A stretch of 64,000 nt of DNA from CAIXZV01 sp963697365 (GTDB lineage Bacteria > Chloroflexota > Limnocylindria > Limnocylindrales > CSP1-4): NCBI GenBank assembly GCA_963697365.1, contig CAVONT010000001.1, positions 65,034 to 129,033 on the forward strand, written 5' to 3'. Below the pieces are notes generated by a model. The model was not told the origin of the DNA. It ran no database searches and saw only the letters and a program-made list of their open reading frames with translations. Position 1 is the first letter of the stretch. Each line of letters begins with the position of its first letter. The translations under genes and the position numbers were made by a program. Positions 37,889-46,360 of this stretch are shown here, piece after piece.

Positions 37889-38586
37889 CGCGGTCGGAGC
37901 GGGTGTACCGCGCCCTGCTGCGCGTCTATCCGGCGCGGACGCGCGATGCCAGCGGCGACGACATGACCCAGCTGTTCATCGACCGCCTGCGCGACACGAC
38001 ATCCGGGCGCGAGCTGGCGGTGCTGTGGCTGGAGACGATCGCGGATGTGGCGGCGACGGCCCCCCGGGAGCACCTCGCCGCGCGGCGAAGTCGCGAGCTG
38101 GTCGAGGGTCCCGGGATCGAGCCGGCGCGAGTCCCCATGAAGCGCGACGCGGCCCTCTGCTCACTGCCGCTGCTCGCCAGCCTCGCGCTGCTCGCCGTCG
38201 GCCCGATGGGCGTGTGGGGCCCGATGCACGTCAATTCCCCCGGGATCTTCGGTCTGCCCCTGGACATGGTGATCCTCATGCTGCTGGCGGCACTCGCCTC
38301 CGTGGGACTGCTCGGCGCGCGCCGGACCCGTGAGCTCAATGATCCGTGGTGGCAGGCGCTGATCCTGGCCGTCGTCCTCGTCCCGGCACCCGCACTCGTG
38401 GTCGTGGCAGGCCCGGTGGCGGCGTCCATCTATGCGATGGGAGTGACGCTGCTGGTGCTCGTCGCAAGGTTCAAGTGGCTGATGCTCGCGCTGGTCGCCC
38501 CGTTCCTGGTCTGGCTGGTCGCCGGCCCCGTGATCTGGGCGCCCGTCCTGGATCTGCTCAATGGGATTGGGGCCGCGAGTCCCTAG
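37885..38586 (+). CDS. Membrane protein with permease-prefix-like N-terminus
   Basis: 233 residues. Cytoplasmic N-terminus SERVYRALLRVYPARTRDASGDDMTQLFIDRLRD (same module type as at 5568), then about five TM segments (LPLLASLALLAVGPMGVWG, DMVILMLLAALASVGLLGA, ALILAVVLVPAPALVVVAGPV, AASIYAMGVTLLVLVARF, LALVAPFLVWLVAGPVIWAP). Translationally coupled to PadR. Role unknown; the module may let PadR sense a membrane signal or be the regulated target. Confidence 0.8.
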   Translation: MTRSERVYRALLRVYPARTRDASGDDMTQLFIDRLRDTTSGRELAVLWLETIADVAATAPREHLAARRSRELVEGPGIEPARVPMKRDAALCSLPLLASLALLAVGPMGVWGPMHVNSPGIFGLPLDMVILMLLAALASVGLLGARRTRELNDPWWQALILAVVLVPAPALVVVAGPVAASIYAMGVTLLVLVARFKWLMLALVAPFLVWLVAGPVIWAPVLDLLNGIGAASP

Positions 38587-38687
38587 CGCTGATACTGCAG
38601 ACAGCCGATGCGCGGAATGCCGCGTCTATCTATGCTGCCCCCGATCCGCATGCGCCCGCGCCGGCGCGCGGCCCGGAGGAACGCTGC

Positions 38688-39203
38688 ATGTATCCCGCCT
38701 TCGTCGATCTTGCACGGGTGGAGTTGACGCTCTACACCGATGCGCTCGTCACCAGGGGCCGGTACCGGACCCGCCAGCACCGGGTCACGGACATCCTCAA
38801 CAGCGCCGATCAGCCCTTCCTTGTGCTCGAGGACGTCGAAGTGCGCGAGCTCGGCAGCACGGAGCCACCGCGTCGGGCGGCATTCGCCCAGGTCAACCTC
38901 GCGTCCGTGCTGTTCGCCGTCGCCGACGTCCCCGTGGAGCCGGTAGCGGAGCTGCGGACGCCGAAGCTTCGGGAGCGCGCGATCGTCTCCGTGCCGCCGT
39001 TCACGATCGAGGGCACGATCCATCTGCTGCCGACCGACGAGAGCCTCCGGAACGCGCTCGACGAGCTCACCGGGCGGTTCCTGCCCGTGACCGACGCTGA
39101 GTACTGGTCAACCCGGCTGGGCGAGCCCCGCCAGGCGGCGATCATGGTCGCCGTGAACCACGAGCGGACGCACATCCTCGCGAGGCTCGCCGACGCGGAG
39201 TAG
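38688..39203 (+). CDS. Hypothetical protein
   Basis: 171 residues from ATG 38688 with GGAGGAACG as ribosome site. Mostly beta, soluble: VDLARVELTLYTDALVTRGRYRTRQHRVTDILNSADQPFLVLEDVEV, then RAIVSVPPFTIEGTIHLLPTDESLRNALDELTGRFLPVTDAEYW and VNHERTHILARLADAE. The first half resembles proteins with a small DUF6812-like fold, but this is from memory. No operon partner is certain. Confidence 0.65.
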   Translation: MYPAFVDLARVELTLYTDALVTRGRYRTRQHRVTDILNSADQPFLVLEDVEVRELGSTEPPRRAAFAQVNLASVLFAVADVPVEPVAELRTPKLRERAIVSVPPFTIEGTIHLLPTDESLRNALDELTGRFLPVTDAEYWSTRLGEPRQAAIMVAVNHERTHILARLADAE

Positions 39204-39420
39204 CGCTCCGGCGGGCGACAGCAAGCCGCGGCGACTCGCCTTCCCGCAGACGGCCTGGCGTCTCGTCCGTGCTGCGACGCCCAGACATGGGTGAATCCGG
39301 GGTGCCCCACTTTGGGCTGCGCGCCCCGACTGCCGATCCGTGACTCGATCTCTGAGGGCCGCGGGCCGATTTGCAACATAGTGCGTGGGAATGGCCGCGC
39401 GCGACGAGCGAATCGGGACG

Positions 39421-40263
39421 CTAGCGGTCCACCGGCAGGTCCAGCCGATCGCCCCACTCCGCCCAGCCGCCGTCGTACAGGGCGACGTCCTCGTGGCCAA
39501 GCAGCGTCAGGACGAACGCCAGCTTCGCCGCCGCCACGCCTGACCCGTCGTAGCAGACGAGACGGCGGCCTCGTGTCACGTTCGCCTTGAGCAGGATCGC
39601 GCGCAGCTCGTCGGGCTGGCGCAGGCGCTGCGTGCCCGGCACGTGCATCGCTGCCACGGGCACATTGACGGCGCCGGGGATGTGGCCCAGGCGGCGCACG
39701 CTGCCCTCGTATCCGTGGAACTCCGCCGGCCCGCGCGCGTCCAGCAGCAGCACGTCGGGGGCGCCGAGCAGCCCGCGCACGTCGGACGTCGTGAGCCGCT
39801 GGCGGACCTGCGTGTGTGGGGTGAAGACCGCCTTGAACGACATCGGCTCGCCGGATGCCACCGGGCGGCCACCATCGAGCCACGCCGGCCAGCCGCCCTC
39901 CAGGATCCGCGCAGCCTCGTACCCGTACGCTCGCAGGCTCCACCAGGCACGGGAGGCGAAGTAGCCCAGCGTGTCGTCGTAGATCACGACGGAGGTTCCG
40001 TCTCCGACGCCCGCCCGGCCCATCACGGCGGCCATGGGTGCTGGCGTGATCAACTGCAGGACATCGGAGCCCTCGGCCGTGGCCACCAGCGCCTCGCGCC
40101 AGTCCAGGTGGGCCGCCCCGGGGATGTGCCCGGCGGCGAACAGGCTGGACGCGCTGCCGTCCGGCCGCCAGCGCACGTCGAGCACGCGCAGGTCCGGACG
40201 GCCGAGGTTGTCGGCGAGCCACTCCGGGGTGGCGATCAACTCAGGACGCGCGATGCCGGCCAA
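39421..40263 (-). CDS. Sulfurtransferase, two rhodanese domains
   Basis: 280 residues, thiosulfate/3-mercaptopyruvate sulfurtransferase type. Domain 1 (residues ~10-135) is inactive (YDDTLGYFASRAWW has no Cys); domain 2 (~150-280) has the catalytic Cys in LVCYDGSGVAAAKL. TTG 40263 is selected because GGAG sits seven bases upstream. It transfers sulfur from thiosulfate or mercaptopyruvate to cyanide or thiophilic acceptors (family). Divergent from the class V aminotransferase, whose promoter box lies within the 73-bp gap. Confidence 0.92.
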   Translation of the reverse strand: MAGIARPELIATPEWLADNLGRPDLRVLDVRWRPDGSASSLFAAGHIPGAAHLDWREALVATAEGSDVLQLITPAPMAAVMGRAGVGDGTSVVIYDDTLGYFASRAWWSLRAYGYEAARILEGGWPAWLDGGRPVASGEPMSFKAVFTPHTQVRQRLTTSDVRGLLGAPDVLLLDARGPAEFHGYEGSVRRLGHIPGAVNVPVAAMHVPGTQRLRQPDELRAILLKANVTRGRRLVCYDGSGVAAAKLAFVLTLLGHEDVALYDGGWAEWGDRLDLPVDR

Positions 40264-40324
40264 TCAACGACTCCAGCGTCGTGGCCGCTCACCGCCCCCG
40301 GTCGGGGTGAGGACGACCCACCGA

Positions 40325-40330
40325 TATGAT
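40325..40330 (+). promoter_or_regulatory. TATGAT -10 box of the class V aminotransferase
   Basis: TATGAT six bases before GTG 40337; no ribosome site between, so a leaderless transcript is likely. No good -35 is seen at the expected distance. Confidence 0.5.
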
Positions 40331-40336
40331 ACGGGC

Positions 40337-41587
40337 GTGGTGTCCCCGTTCCTCCCCGATCCGCAGAAGGTCGCTGCTCTGCGCGCCGCGCTGCCGGCGA
40401 CCGGGGCCGGCATCTACCTCAACGCCGGCAGCGCCGGACCCCTGCCGGCCGAGACGCAGGCGGCGATGGACGAGCAGGCCGCCTCGGAGCTGGCCATCGG
40501 GCGCGCCTCGATCCCCGCCCTTCTCGCGTTCCTGGACCGGATGGCGGAGGTCAGGGCCACGATCGCAGCGGTCCTCGTGGCCGACCCGGACGACATCGCG
40601 CTCACGCACTCCACGACCGACGGCCTGAACATGGCCCTCGGTGGCATCCGCTGGCGCCCGGGAGACCGGGTGCTCACCACGAACCATGAGCACCCTGGGG
40701 TGCTGGGGCCGCTCGCCTCGCTCCGCGCCCGCTTCGGGCTGGAAGTGGAGGTCATCGACATCGGCGACGGTGGCGACGACCAGCGTACGCTCGAGGCATT
40801 CGCAACCGCGCTCGAGCGCCCCACCCGCGCCGTCGTGGCCAGCCATGCCCTGTGGACGACCGGCGCCGTGCTTCCGGTCGGCAGGCTGGGCTCGCTCGCC
40901 CACGCCGCCGGAGCCTTCGCCGTCATCGACGGCGCCCAGAGCGCGGGCGCGATCCCTGTCTCCCTGCTGGACCTCGACGTCGACGCCTATGCCGTGGCGG
41001 GTCACAAGTGGCTGCTCGGCCCGGAGGGCATGGGCGCACTGTGGGCGCGGCGATCCTTCGCGCAGCAGGCGGAGCCCCTCGCCACGGGCTACCTGGCGTA
41101 CGCCTCGCTGCCGCCCGACATCTCGAGCCTCCAGCCGAACGCCCGCCGGTTCGAAGGGACGGGGTTCCACCGCCCGTCCGTCATCGGCCTCGGGCGGAGT
41201 GCCGGCTGGCTGTCGATGTTCGTCGGCATCCCCTGGGCAACGGCGCGGGCGACCCGTCTGGCTGCCGCGATGCGCGAACGGCTGGTTGCGATTGCCGGCG
41301 TCCGCATGGTCACGCCGGAGGGCCACGGCGGCACGCTCCTGACCTTCGGCATCGACGGCTGGAGCGCCGCAGAGGCCTCCAGGGAACTCTCGGCCCGCAT
41401 CTTCGCCATCGTGCGCGACCTGGGTGCCCTCGATGCACTGCGAATCTCGATCGGCTTCTGGACCACCGAGGACGAGATCGAGCGCTTCGCGCGGGCCGTG
41501 GAACTGCTCGCAGCGCACACACCCGAGACGATGCCTGCCCGCCGTAGCCTGACCGTGCTGGGAAGCGATGGCGAACCCCTCTCCTGA
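40337..41587 (+). CDS. Class V PLP aminotransferase (cysteine-desulfurase-like)
   Basis: 416 residues. YLNAGSAGPLPAE, HSTTDGLNMAL (phosphate-contact), SHALWTTGAVLPV, VIDGAQSAGAIPV (Asp on the pyridine ring) and YAVAGHKWLLGPEGMGAL (Schiff-base Lys) are in class V order. The cysteine-desulfurase active-site loop Cys is not obvious, so it is probably an isopenicillin-N-epimerase-like or kynureninase-like member. GTG 40337 or the adjacent GTG 40340 starts it. It lies next to a sulfurtransferase, but divergently. Confidence 0.9.
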   Translation: MVSPFLPDPQKVAALRAALPATGAGIYLNAGSAGPLPAETQAAMDEQAASELAIGRASIPALLAFLDRMAEVRATIAAVLVADPDDIALTHSTTDGLNMALGGIRWRPGDRVLTTNHEHPGVLGPLASLRARFGLEVEVIDIGDGGDDQRTLEAFATALERPTRAVVASHALWTTGAVLPVGRLGSLAHAAGAFAVIDGAQSAGAIPVSLLDLDVDAYAVAGHKWLLGPEGMGALWARRSFAQQAEPLATGYLAYASLPPDISSLQPNARRFEGTGFHRPSVIGLGRSAGWLSMFVGIPWATARATRLAAAMRERLVAIAGVRMVTPEGHGGTLLTFGIDGWSAAEASRELSARIFAIVRDLGALDALRISIGFWTTEDEIERFARAVELLAAHTPETMPARRSLTVLGSDGEPLS

Positions 41588-42017
41588 ACCCAGCAACCCC
41601 ACTCGACCGGTGCGGCCGCCCGCGGGGCCGGTTAAGCGGCGCGGCTTCTTCGAGGTCCGCTGGCGGCAGTTCCGCCGCGCCCCGCGGCCTGTCGTTCGGG
41701 CGGTCGTCAGCAGCCTCAGCGTCGCTCTCGTCCTGGGGGTCGTCTTCCTCGCCTACGACATCGCGCTCGATCGCGGTGCCGTCCTGCCGGGTGGTGACCT
41801 GCGCCTGCTGTACCTCGCGTTCTACGTGGCCGTCGTGTGCCTCCTGGGGGCGCTGCTCACGTACTTCTTCGTGCCGTTGCCGTCCGGACCGAGCGCGACG
41901 CGCGTGACGCGCACCCCGTGGAGCCTCGCCTTGGGCCTGTTTGCCGCCGTCCCGATCGCGTATCTCGTGCTCGTCCTGCTCCACGAGATGATCAAACCTG
42001 TGCTGGTTGGCCGGTAG
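41568..42017 (+). CDS. Small membrane protein
   Basis: 149 residues from ATG 41568, overlapping the aminotransferase stop by 20 bp. Pro-rich cytoplasmic N-terminus, then three TM segments (VVSSLSVALVLGVVFLAYDI, LLYLAFYVAVVCLLGALLTYFFV, SLALGLFAAVPIAYLVLVLLHEM). No motif is recognised. Confidence 0.72.
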   Translation: MANPSPEPSNPTRPVRPPAGPVKRRGFFEVRWRQFRRAPRPVVRAVVSSLSVALVLGVVFLAYDIALDRGAVLPGGDLRLLYLAFYVAVVCLLGALLTYFFVPLPSGPSATRVTRTPWSLALGLFAAVPIAYLVLVLLHEMIKPVLVGR

Positions 42018-42133
42018 CGAACGGTACGATCGGCCCGGAGAACCCTTGCTCCGGTCACGTCACGCTAGACGCCCTGCCGTTATGATCCGGCTCATCGATC
42101 GGCCGGGGACACAGCACCGAGGATCTGGACCAC

Positions 42134-42421
42134 GTGAACGACGATCGCGGCCATGGAGCGATGCCCAAGCTCTACGGAGCGCCGGCCTACGCCCGTCCGC
42201 GCACCGCCGGTGTCGAGACCTTCTCGAAGCCCTTCGACCCTGACGACCTGCCCATCGAGAGCCAGCGCATGGACGTCGACCAGCAACTGGACGACGAGCT
42301 CGGTTCCTCGGCGTATGCGCCTGTCGCCACGGGTTCGGACCCGTCCTCCGCGGACACCGGTGATCGGCCTGCGGACGGCAAGGGCGGCTTCACCTGGCGC
42401 CTGCCGGGAACCAAGGGCTGA
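42134..42421 (+). CDS. Small acidic hypothetical protein
   Basis: 95 residues from GTG 42134. Low-complexity, polar and probably disordered: PKLYGAPAYARPRTAGVETFSKPFDPDDLPIES. Followed 27 bp later by tRNA-Ile. No function is assigned. Confidence 0.55.
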   Translation: MNDDRGHGAMPKLYGAPAYARPRTAGVETFSKPFDPDDLPIESQRMDVDQQLDDELGSSAYAPVATGSDPSSADTGDRPADGKGGFTWRLPGTKG

Positions 42422-42448
42422 TACCGTTCCTTGCACTGGTCGACCCGT

Positions 42449-42525
42449 GGGGGAGTAGCTCAATCGGTTAGAGCGGCGGGCTTATATCCCGCTGGTTCCA
42501 GGTTCGAGTCCTGGCTCCCCTACCA
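42449..42525 (+). tRNA. tRNA-Ile (anticodon UAU)
   Basis: Complete cloverleaf: acceptor GGGGGAG with CTCCCCT (one G-U at the first pair), D-stem GCTC/GAGC, anticodon stem GCGGG/CCCGC with loop CTTATAT, 5-nt variable region, T-stem CCAGG/CCTGG with TTCGAGT, discriminator A and an encoded CCA. Loop positions 34-36 are TAT (42483-42485), which reads the AUA codon. Most bacteria read AUA with a CAU anticodon modified to lysidine, so the UAU form is uncommon. Confidence 0.93.
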
Positions 42526-42588
42526 CGCCGGTGCCCCGTCTGCCCGCGTCGCCAGCTCTGATCCGCGTCGCCAGCTCCGAGGTCGCCG

Positions 42589-43503
42589 ATGATCCGCCAA
42601 GGTGCCGAGCGCTCCCTCCTGCTCGTCATCGTCTCGTTCACCATCGCCGTGGTGGGCACCCGCTGGTTCCTGGACCTGACCGGCTATCCGCAGGTGGGCG
42701 GCGGCGAGCTGCACATCGCCCACATGCTCTGGGGCGGCCTGCTGCTGGTGATCGCGGCGCTCCTCCTGCTCGTCGTGGACGCTCCGTGGGTGATGCCCGT
42801 GGCGGCGATCGGGACCGGTGCGGGGACGGGCCTCTTCATCGACGAGGTCGGCAAGTTCATCACCGCCTCGAACGACTACTTCTATCCGCTCGCGGCACCG
42901 CTGATCTACGGCCTCCTCCTCGTGCTCGCGCTCGTCTTCCTGCTGGTGCGCCACCGCTCGGGCGGCCAGGCCGCGGTGGTCGCGCCAGCCCGGGTGTCGG
43001 CCTGGGAGGAGCGGCACCTGCCGCGCCGGCGGTACCGGCGCCTGCTGGTGGCGGTGCTGCTGTTCTACGGGATCGGCTGGCTCCTTGGCATGGTGGTGTA
43101 CCTCGCCCTCGACACGGCGACGGTGCAGAACATGATCGAGACCCTCACGAGTGCGGCGACGCGCATCGAGCGTCCGTCCGAGCCCCTCTACTACGTGCTC
43201 GAGGCGGTGATCCTCGGGATCTCGGGTGTCCTCCTCGCCATCGGCGGCATCCTGCTCGGTCGGGGACGCGAGTCGCGCGGGATTGCGATCGCGATCGCGG
43301 GGAGCGCCGTGGCGCTGACGGCCGGAGGCCTGGTGAGCCTGTACGTGGAGCAGATCACCGCCGTCGGTTCGACGATCGTGCAGGCGCTGGTCCTGCTGGG
43401 ACTGGTGCACTACCGGAACCGCTTCCTGCGCGATGCACCGCGGGACGAGCCGCGCGATGCACCGCGCGATGCACCGCGGGAGGAGCCGGTGGCGGCTGCC
43501 TAG
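42589..43503 (+). CDS. Multi-pass membrane protein
   Basis: 304 residues, about seven TM segments: SLLLVIVSFTIAVVGTRWFL, IAHMLWGGLLLVIAALLLLVVD, VMPVAAIGTGAGTGLF, LAAPLIYGLLLVLALVFLLV, LLVAVLLFYGIGWLLGMVVYL, LEAVILGISGVLLAIGGILLG and IAIAIAGSAVALTAGGLVSLY. A His/Glu pair at GELHIAHMLWG lies in the second TM. Ends in a degenerate DAPRDEP repeat. The stop is shared as CTAG with the convergent gene. Function not recognised. Confidence 0.8.
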   Translation: MIRQGAERSLLLVIVSFTIAVVGTRWFLDLTGYPQVGGGELHIAHMLWGGLLLVIAALLLLVVDAPWVMPVAAIGTGAGTGLFIDEVGKFITASNDYFYPLAAPLIYGLLLVLALVFLLVRHRSGGQAAVVAPARVSAWEERHLPRRRYRRLLVAVLLFYGIGWLLGMVVYLALDTATVQNMIETLTSAATRIERPSEPLYYVLEAVILGISGVLLAIGGILLGRGRESRGIAIAIAGSAVALTAGGLVSLYVEQITAVGSTIVQALVLLGLVHYRNRFLRDAPRDEPRDAPRDAPREEPVAAA

Positions 43504-44258
43504 CTGCGGCCGGCGACCTCGCGGACCATTCCGGCCAGGCGCTCGCGGCGCTCCGGCGTGAGCCCGCGCTGGAAGGGCAGGCCGGCGATCCATGACATGA
43601 GGTCGGACGGCGCGACCACCGCGCACGTGGAGTTGCGCTGGACCCGCGGGTCGTCGGTCACGACCACGGCGTACACGCGGACGACGAAGTCCCGGTCATC
43701 GATGCTGAGCCAGCCGCGCACCCGCTCGGCGTCCCGTGTGATCCGGTCGACGGGTCCCTCGATGGCGATCCAGCGGCCCTTGCCGTCCTTGACCTCCCAG
43801 TGTGATCCCACGAACCTGCTGATCGACGGTGGCGGGACCTCGCCGAACACCACCATGCCGAACGGGCCCAGGACCAGCTCGTTGATCCGTCGGCCGCCCG
43901 GCAGCACAAGGTCCGTGGCGGCGACATGGTCGGCGCCGAGCGCCGCTGCGAGGTGCGGCGTCAGCGTGTGCCGGCGGCTTCCCGCCCAGTCATCGAGGAG
44001 GACGGCGACGCGCGCCACGCCCAGCAGGAGGAATCCGACGGGGACCACGATTGCGAAACCCCAGACCAGCACGCCGATGACGAGGTCCGGCGGGGTGACC
44101 CAGCCCGCGGGCGTGTAGGCACTCACCAGGGGCGTGCCGAGGCACAGCCATCCCACGGCGACACCGGCGGCGAGCAGGAGCGCGGCCACGAGCATCGATC
44201 GGGCGACGGGGACACGACCCGCCCGGGACGCGGTCGTGGAAGGGGAGATGACCTGCAT
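43500..44258 (-). CDS. Membrane protein with NERD-like soluble domain
   Basis: 252 residues from ATG 44258. Two TM segments (MLVAALLLAAGVAVGWLCLG, LVIGVLVWGFAIVVPVGFLLLG), then a soluble domain LGADHVAATDLVLPGGRRINELVLGPFGMVVFGEVPPPSIS and VRVYAVVVTDDPRVQRNSTCAVVAPSDLMSWIAGL, which resembles nuclease-related domains in layout. Catalytic residues are not certain. Convergent with the gene ending at 43503; the two stop codons overlap in CTAG. Confidence 0.7.
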   Translation of the reverse strand: MQVISPSTTASRAGRVPVARSMLVAALLLAAGVAVGWLCLGTPLVSAYTPAGWVTPPDLVIGVLVWGFAIVVPVGFLLLGVARVAVLLDDWAGSRRHTLTPHLAAALGADHVAATDLVLPGGRRINELVLGPFGMVVFGEVPPPSISRFVGSHWEVKDGKGRWIAIEGPVDRITRDAERVRGWLSIDDRDFVVRVYAVVVTDDPRVQRNSTCAVVAPSDLMSWIAGLPFQRGLTPERRERLAGMVREVAGRS

Positions 44259-44557
44259 GCCCCTACTGTCGGCATTGCGTGCGGCGGACGCCAGTAGCCG
44301 GATGCGGCTAGGTCGCGGGCAGGACCGGGACCCCGAACCACCACGGACCGCCCCTCTCCGCCCTCGGGCGGTGCGTCCCGGCACCGGAGTCTCGAGCGCG
44401 AGCTGGCCCGGAGCGGGTTCGCGGGGTGCGGTTGGGCTCTGGGTCTGGCGGCCGGCCGGGAATGGGACCCCCGTACCATAGAAGCCGGCGCGCCCGACGA
44501 CGATGCTGCTGCGTGGACCCCCCTCCGCATGGGGACCTGGAGGCAGCCAACACGCTC
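44259..44557. other. Divergent intergenic region
   Basis: 299 bp between two divergent genes. No ORF with family features, hairpin or convincing promoter pair was seen. TACCATAG (44474) is the only -10-like stretch on the plus strand and lies 85 bp before the SH3 protein start. Confidence 0.5.
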
Positions 44558-46360
44558 GTGGCCACTATCGTGAGGCAGTTCGCCCGACCCGCTCGAACGC
44601 TGGCCAGCCCGGCCGTCCGGGCATGGCTGGCTGCGCTGCTCCTGGTTGTCGCGACAGCTCTGCCCGCGGCCGCGTCGCCGCTCCGCACGGGGTACCAGGC
44701 CGCCGCGAACGAACGTCCCAGCCCCATCACGCTGACCAGCCAGGGTGCCTCACCGACATCCGGCATGACGGATACGCGGATCACCTTCGCTGTGCTGTAT
44801 GAGAGCAAGGACGACCTCGCGCCCACCTACGTGCGGCTCCGGATCGCCGGTTCGACGTTCGAGATGCAGCCGCAGGGCGATTCGTGGCGTCGCGGCGTGC
44901 AGTTCCAGGTGACAACGACGCTCCCGGCCGGAACGTGGAAGGGGACCTACAGCGCCGCCGATCGTAACGGCGCGTCCGCGGAAGCCGACGGGCCCACGGT
45001 GACGATCACGCCTGCGCCCACCCCGACCCCCAAGCCGACCCCGAAGCCGACCCCGAAGCCGACCCCGGCACCCACCCCCAAGCCGACGGCGACCCCGGCC
45101 CCGACACCGAAGGCCACGCCGAAGCCGACCCCCAAGCCGACCCCGGCACCCACCCCCAAGCCGACGGCGACCCCGGCCCCGACACCGAAGGCCACGCCGA
45201 AGCCGACCCCCAGGGCCACGCTGGCACCCACCCCCAAGCCGACGGCGACCCCGGCCCCGACACCGAAGGCCACGCCGAAGCCGACCCCCAAGACCACCGC
45301 GCCCAGGACCACGCCGAAGCCCACGCGGCAGCCGGTTGCGAGTGCAGCACCCCCGTCCGATCCTGGTACTCCTGCAGCCGGTCCTGATGGCACGACATCA
45401 CCGGCCGAGTCCTCTGCCCCCGATGCGTCGCCTGATCTGACTCCCGATCCGGCAATCGCCCTGCTCCTTGCGGGCGGCGCCGGCGGTATTGACGGGACGG
45501 GTGGGTCCGGAGGCTCGGGCGGCCGCGATTCAGGCGGATCTCGCAGCTCGCCCGATGGCGGGCCCGCGACCGGCGTCGTCGATGCCAGCAGTGGCCTGCC
45601 CGGCAGCCCGCAATCACTCACCGCCCTGCTCCTGCAGGCGGCACCCATCCTCGTGGTGACCACGGGCGGCGTGGCCATGGGCATGGCAGTCCTCGTCTTC
45701 GGGCGGCGCCGGCGCAACGAGCAGCAGACGGCGTCGGACGCCACGCTCGCCGACGCTGCGGGCCGTGGACTGGGCTACGTTCCAGCGCTGGGGGCCGCAG
45801 CGATGGTGCAACCCGCCTCACCCATGCCGGCCGCTGCCGCTGCCGCTGCCGCTGCCGCCACCGCTGCCGTCCAGGCCGCAGCCATGCCCGCGCTCGCCGC
45901 CGGCGACGTCGACGCCCACCTGCCCCGCTGGCGTCGTCCGTCGCTGATGGAGGCGCGCAAGAACGACCCGGTCCGCAACGCCCCGACGAACCCCGTCCGG
46001 CTGACCTTCAAGGGCTCAGCTGGTGAGGCGGTCACGGGCCTCGATCGGAGGCTGGTCCGGTACCGCATGGTCAGCCTCCTCTCGGCGCCCGACGAGGTCA
46101 CGGGCCGGGAGATCGGCGTGCTGGACCAGGGCGACGAGGTCGTGCTGCTCGAGAAGCGCGGCATGTACTGGCGCGTCCTCTGCCCGGATGGGAGCGAGGG
46201 CTGGCTCCACAAGACGACGCTCGGCGACACGATCATCGGTGCCGGGACCCCCTCGGAGACGTGGACCGCCGCCGATGACGGCCCCGGAAGCGGCGGGTTC
46301 GCGGATGTGCTCCGCGCATACCAGCAGGCGCGCGAGCAGCACGGCGGCCAGCAACCCTAG
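44558..46360 (+). CDS. Pro/Thr-stalk single-pass membrane protein with C-terminal SH3 domain
   Basis: About 600 residues. Signal peptide (ARTLASPAVRAWLAALLLVVATALPAAAS), a beta-rich ectodomain (PITLTSQGASPTSGMTDTRITFAVLYESKDD), a 26-residue PTPKPTATPAPTPKA repeat stalk, Gly/Ser linker, one TM (ILVVTTGGVAMGMAVLVF) with RRRR behind it, a Pro/Ala region, and an SH3_3 domain (VRYRMVSLLSAPDEVTG to DGSEGWLHKTTLG). GTG 44558 and GTG 44570 are both possible starts. The predicted topology puts the SH3 domain in the cytoplasm, which is unusual. Convergent with the methyltransferase; the stops overlap in CTAG. Confidence 0.75.
   Translation: MATIVRQFARPARTLASPAVRAWLAALLLVVATALPAAASPLRTGYQAAANERPSPITLTSQGASPTSGMTDTRITFAVLYESKDDLAPTYVRLRIAGSTFEMQPQGDSWRRGVQFQVTTTLPAGTWKGTYSAADRNGASAEADGPTVTITPAPTPTPKPTPKPTPKPTPAPTPKPTATPAPTPKATPKPTPKPTPAPTPKPTATPAPTPKATPKPTPRATLAPTPKPTATPAPTPKATPKPTPKTTAPRTTPKPTRQPVASAAPPSDPGTPAAGPDGTTSPAESSAPDASPDLTPDPAIALLLAGGAGGIDGTGGSGGSGGRDSGGSRSSPDGGPATGVVDASSGLPGSPQSLTALLLQAAPILVVTTGGVAMGMAVLVFGRRRRNEQQTASDATLADAAGRGLGYVPALGAAAMVQPASPMPAAAAAAAAAATAAVQAAAMPALAAGDVDAHLPRWRRPSLMEARKNDPVRNAPTNPVRLTFKGSAGEAVTGLDRRLVRYRMVSLLSAPDEVTGREIGVLDQGDEVVLLEKRGMYWRVLCPDGSEGWLHKTTLGDTIIGAGTPSETWTAADDGPGSGGFADVLRAYQQAREQHGGQQP
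45006..45310 (+). repeat. 78-bp tandem repeats coding the Thr/Pro stalk
   Basis: Units beginning GACCCCGGCACCCACCCCCA at 45061 and 45139, with a diverged third at 45217; period 78 bp, 26 codons. Preceded by a run of ACCCCGAAGCCG repeats. Such runs are prone to copy-number errors in assembly. Confidence 0.85.

Noticed and set aside
45006..45310. Possible CRISPR array
   Set aside because: The 78-bp repeats are in-frame coding units without unique spacers and translate to Pro/Thr repeats.
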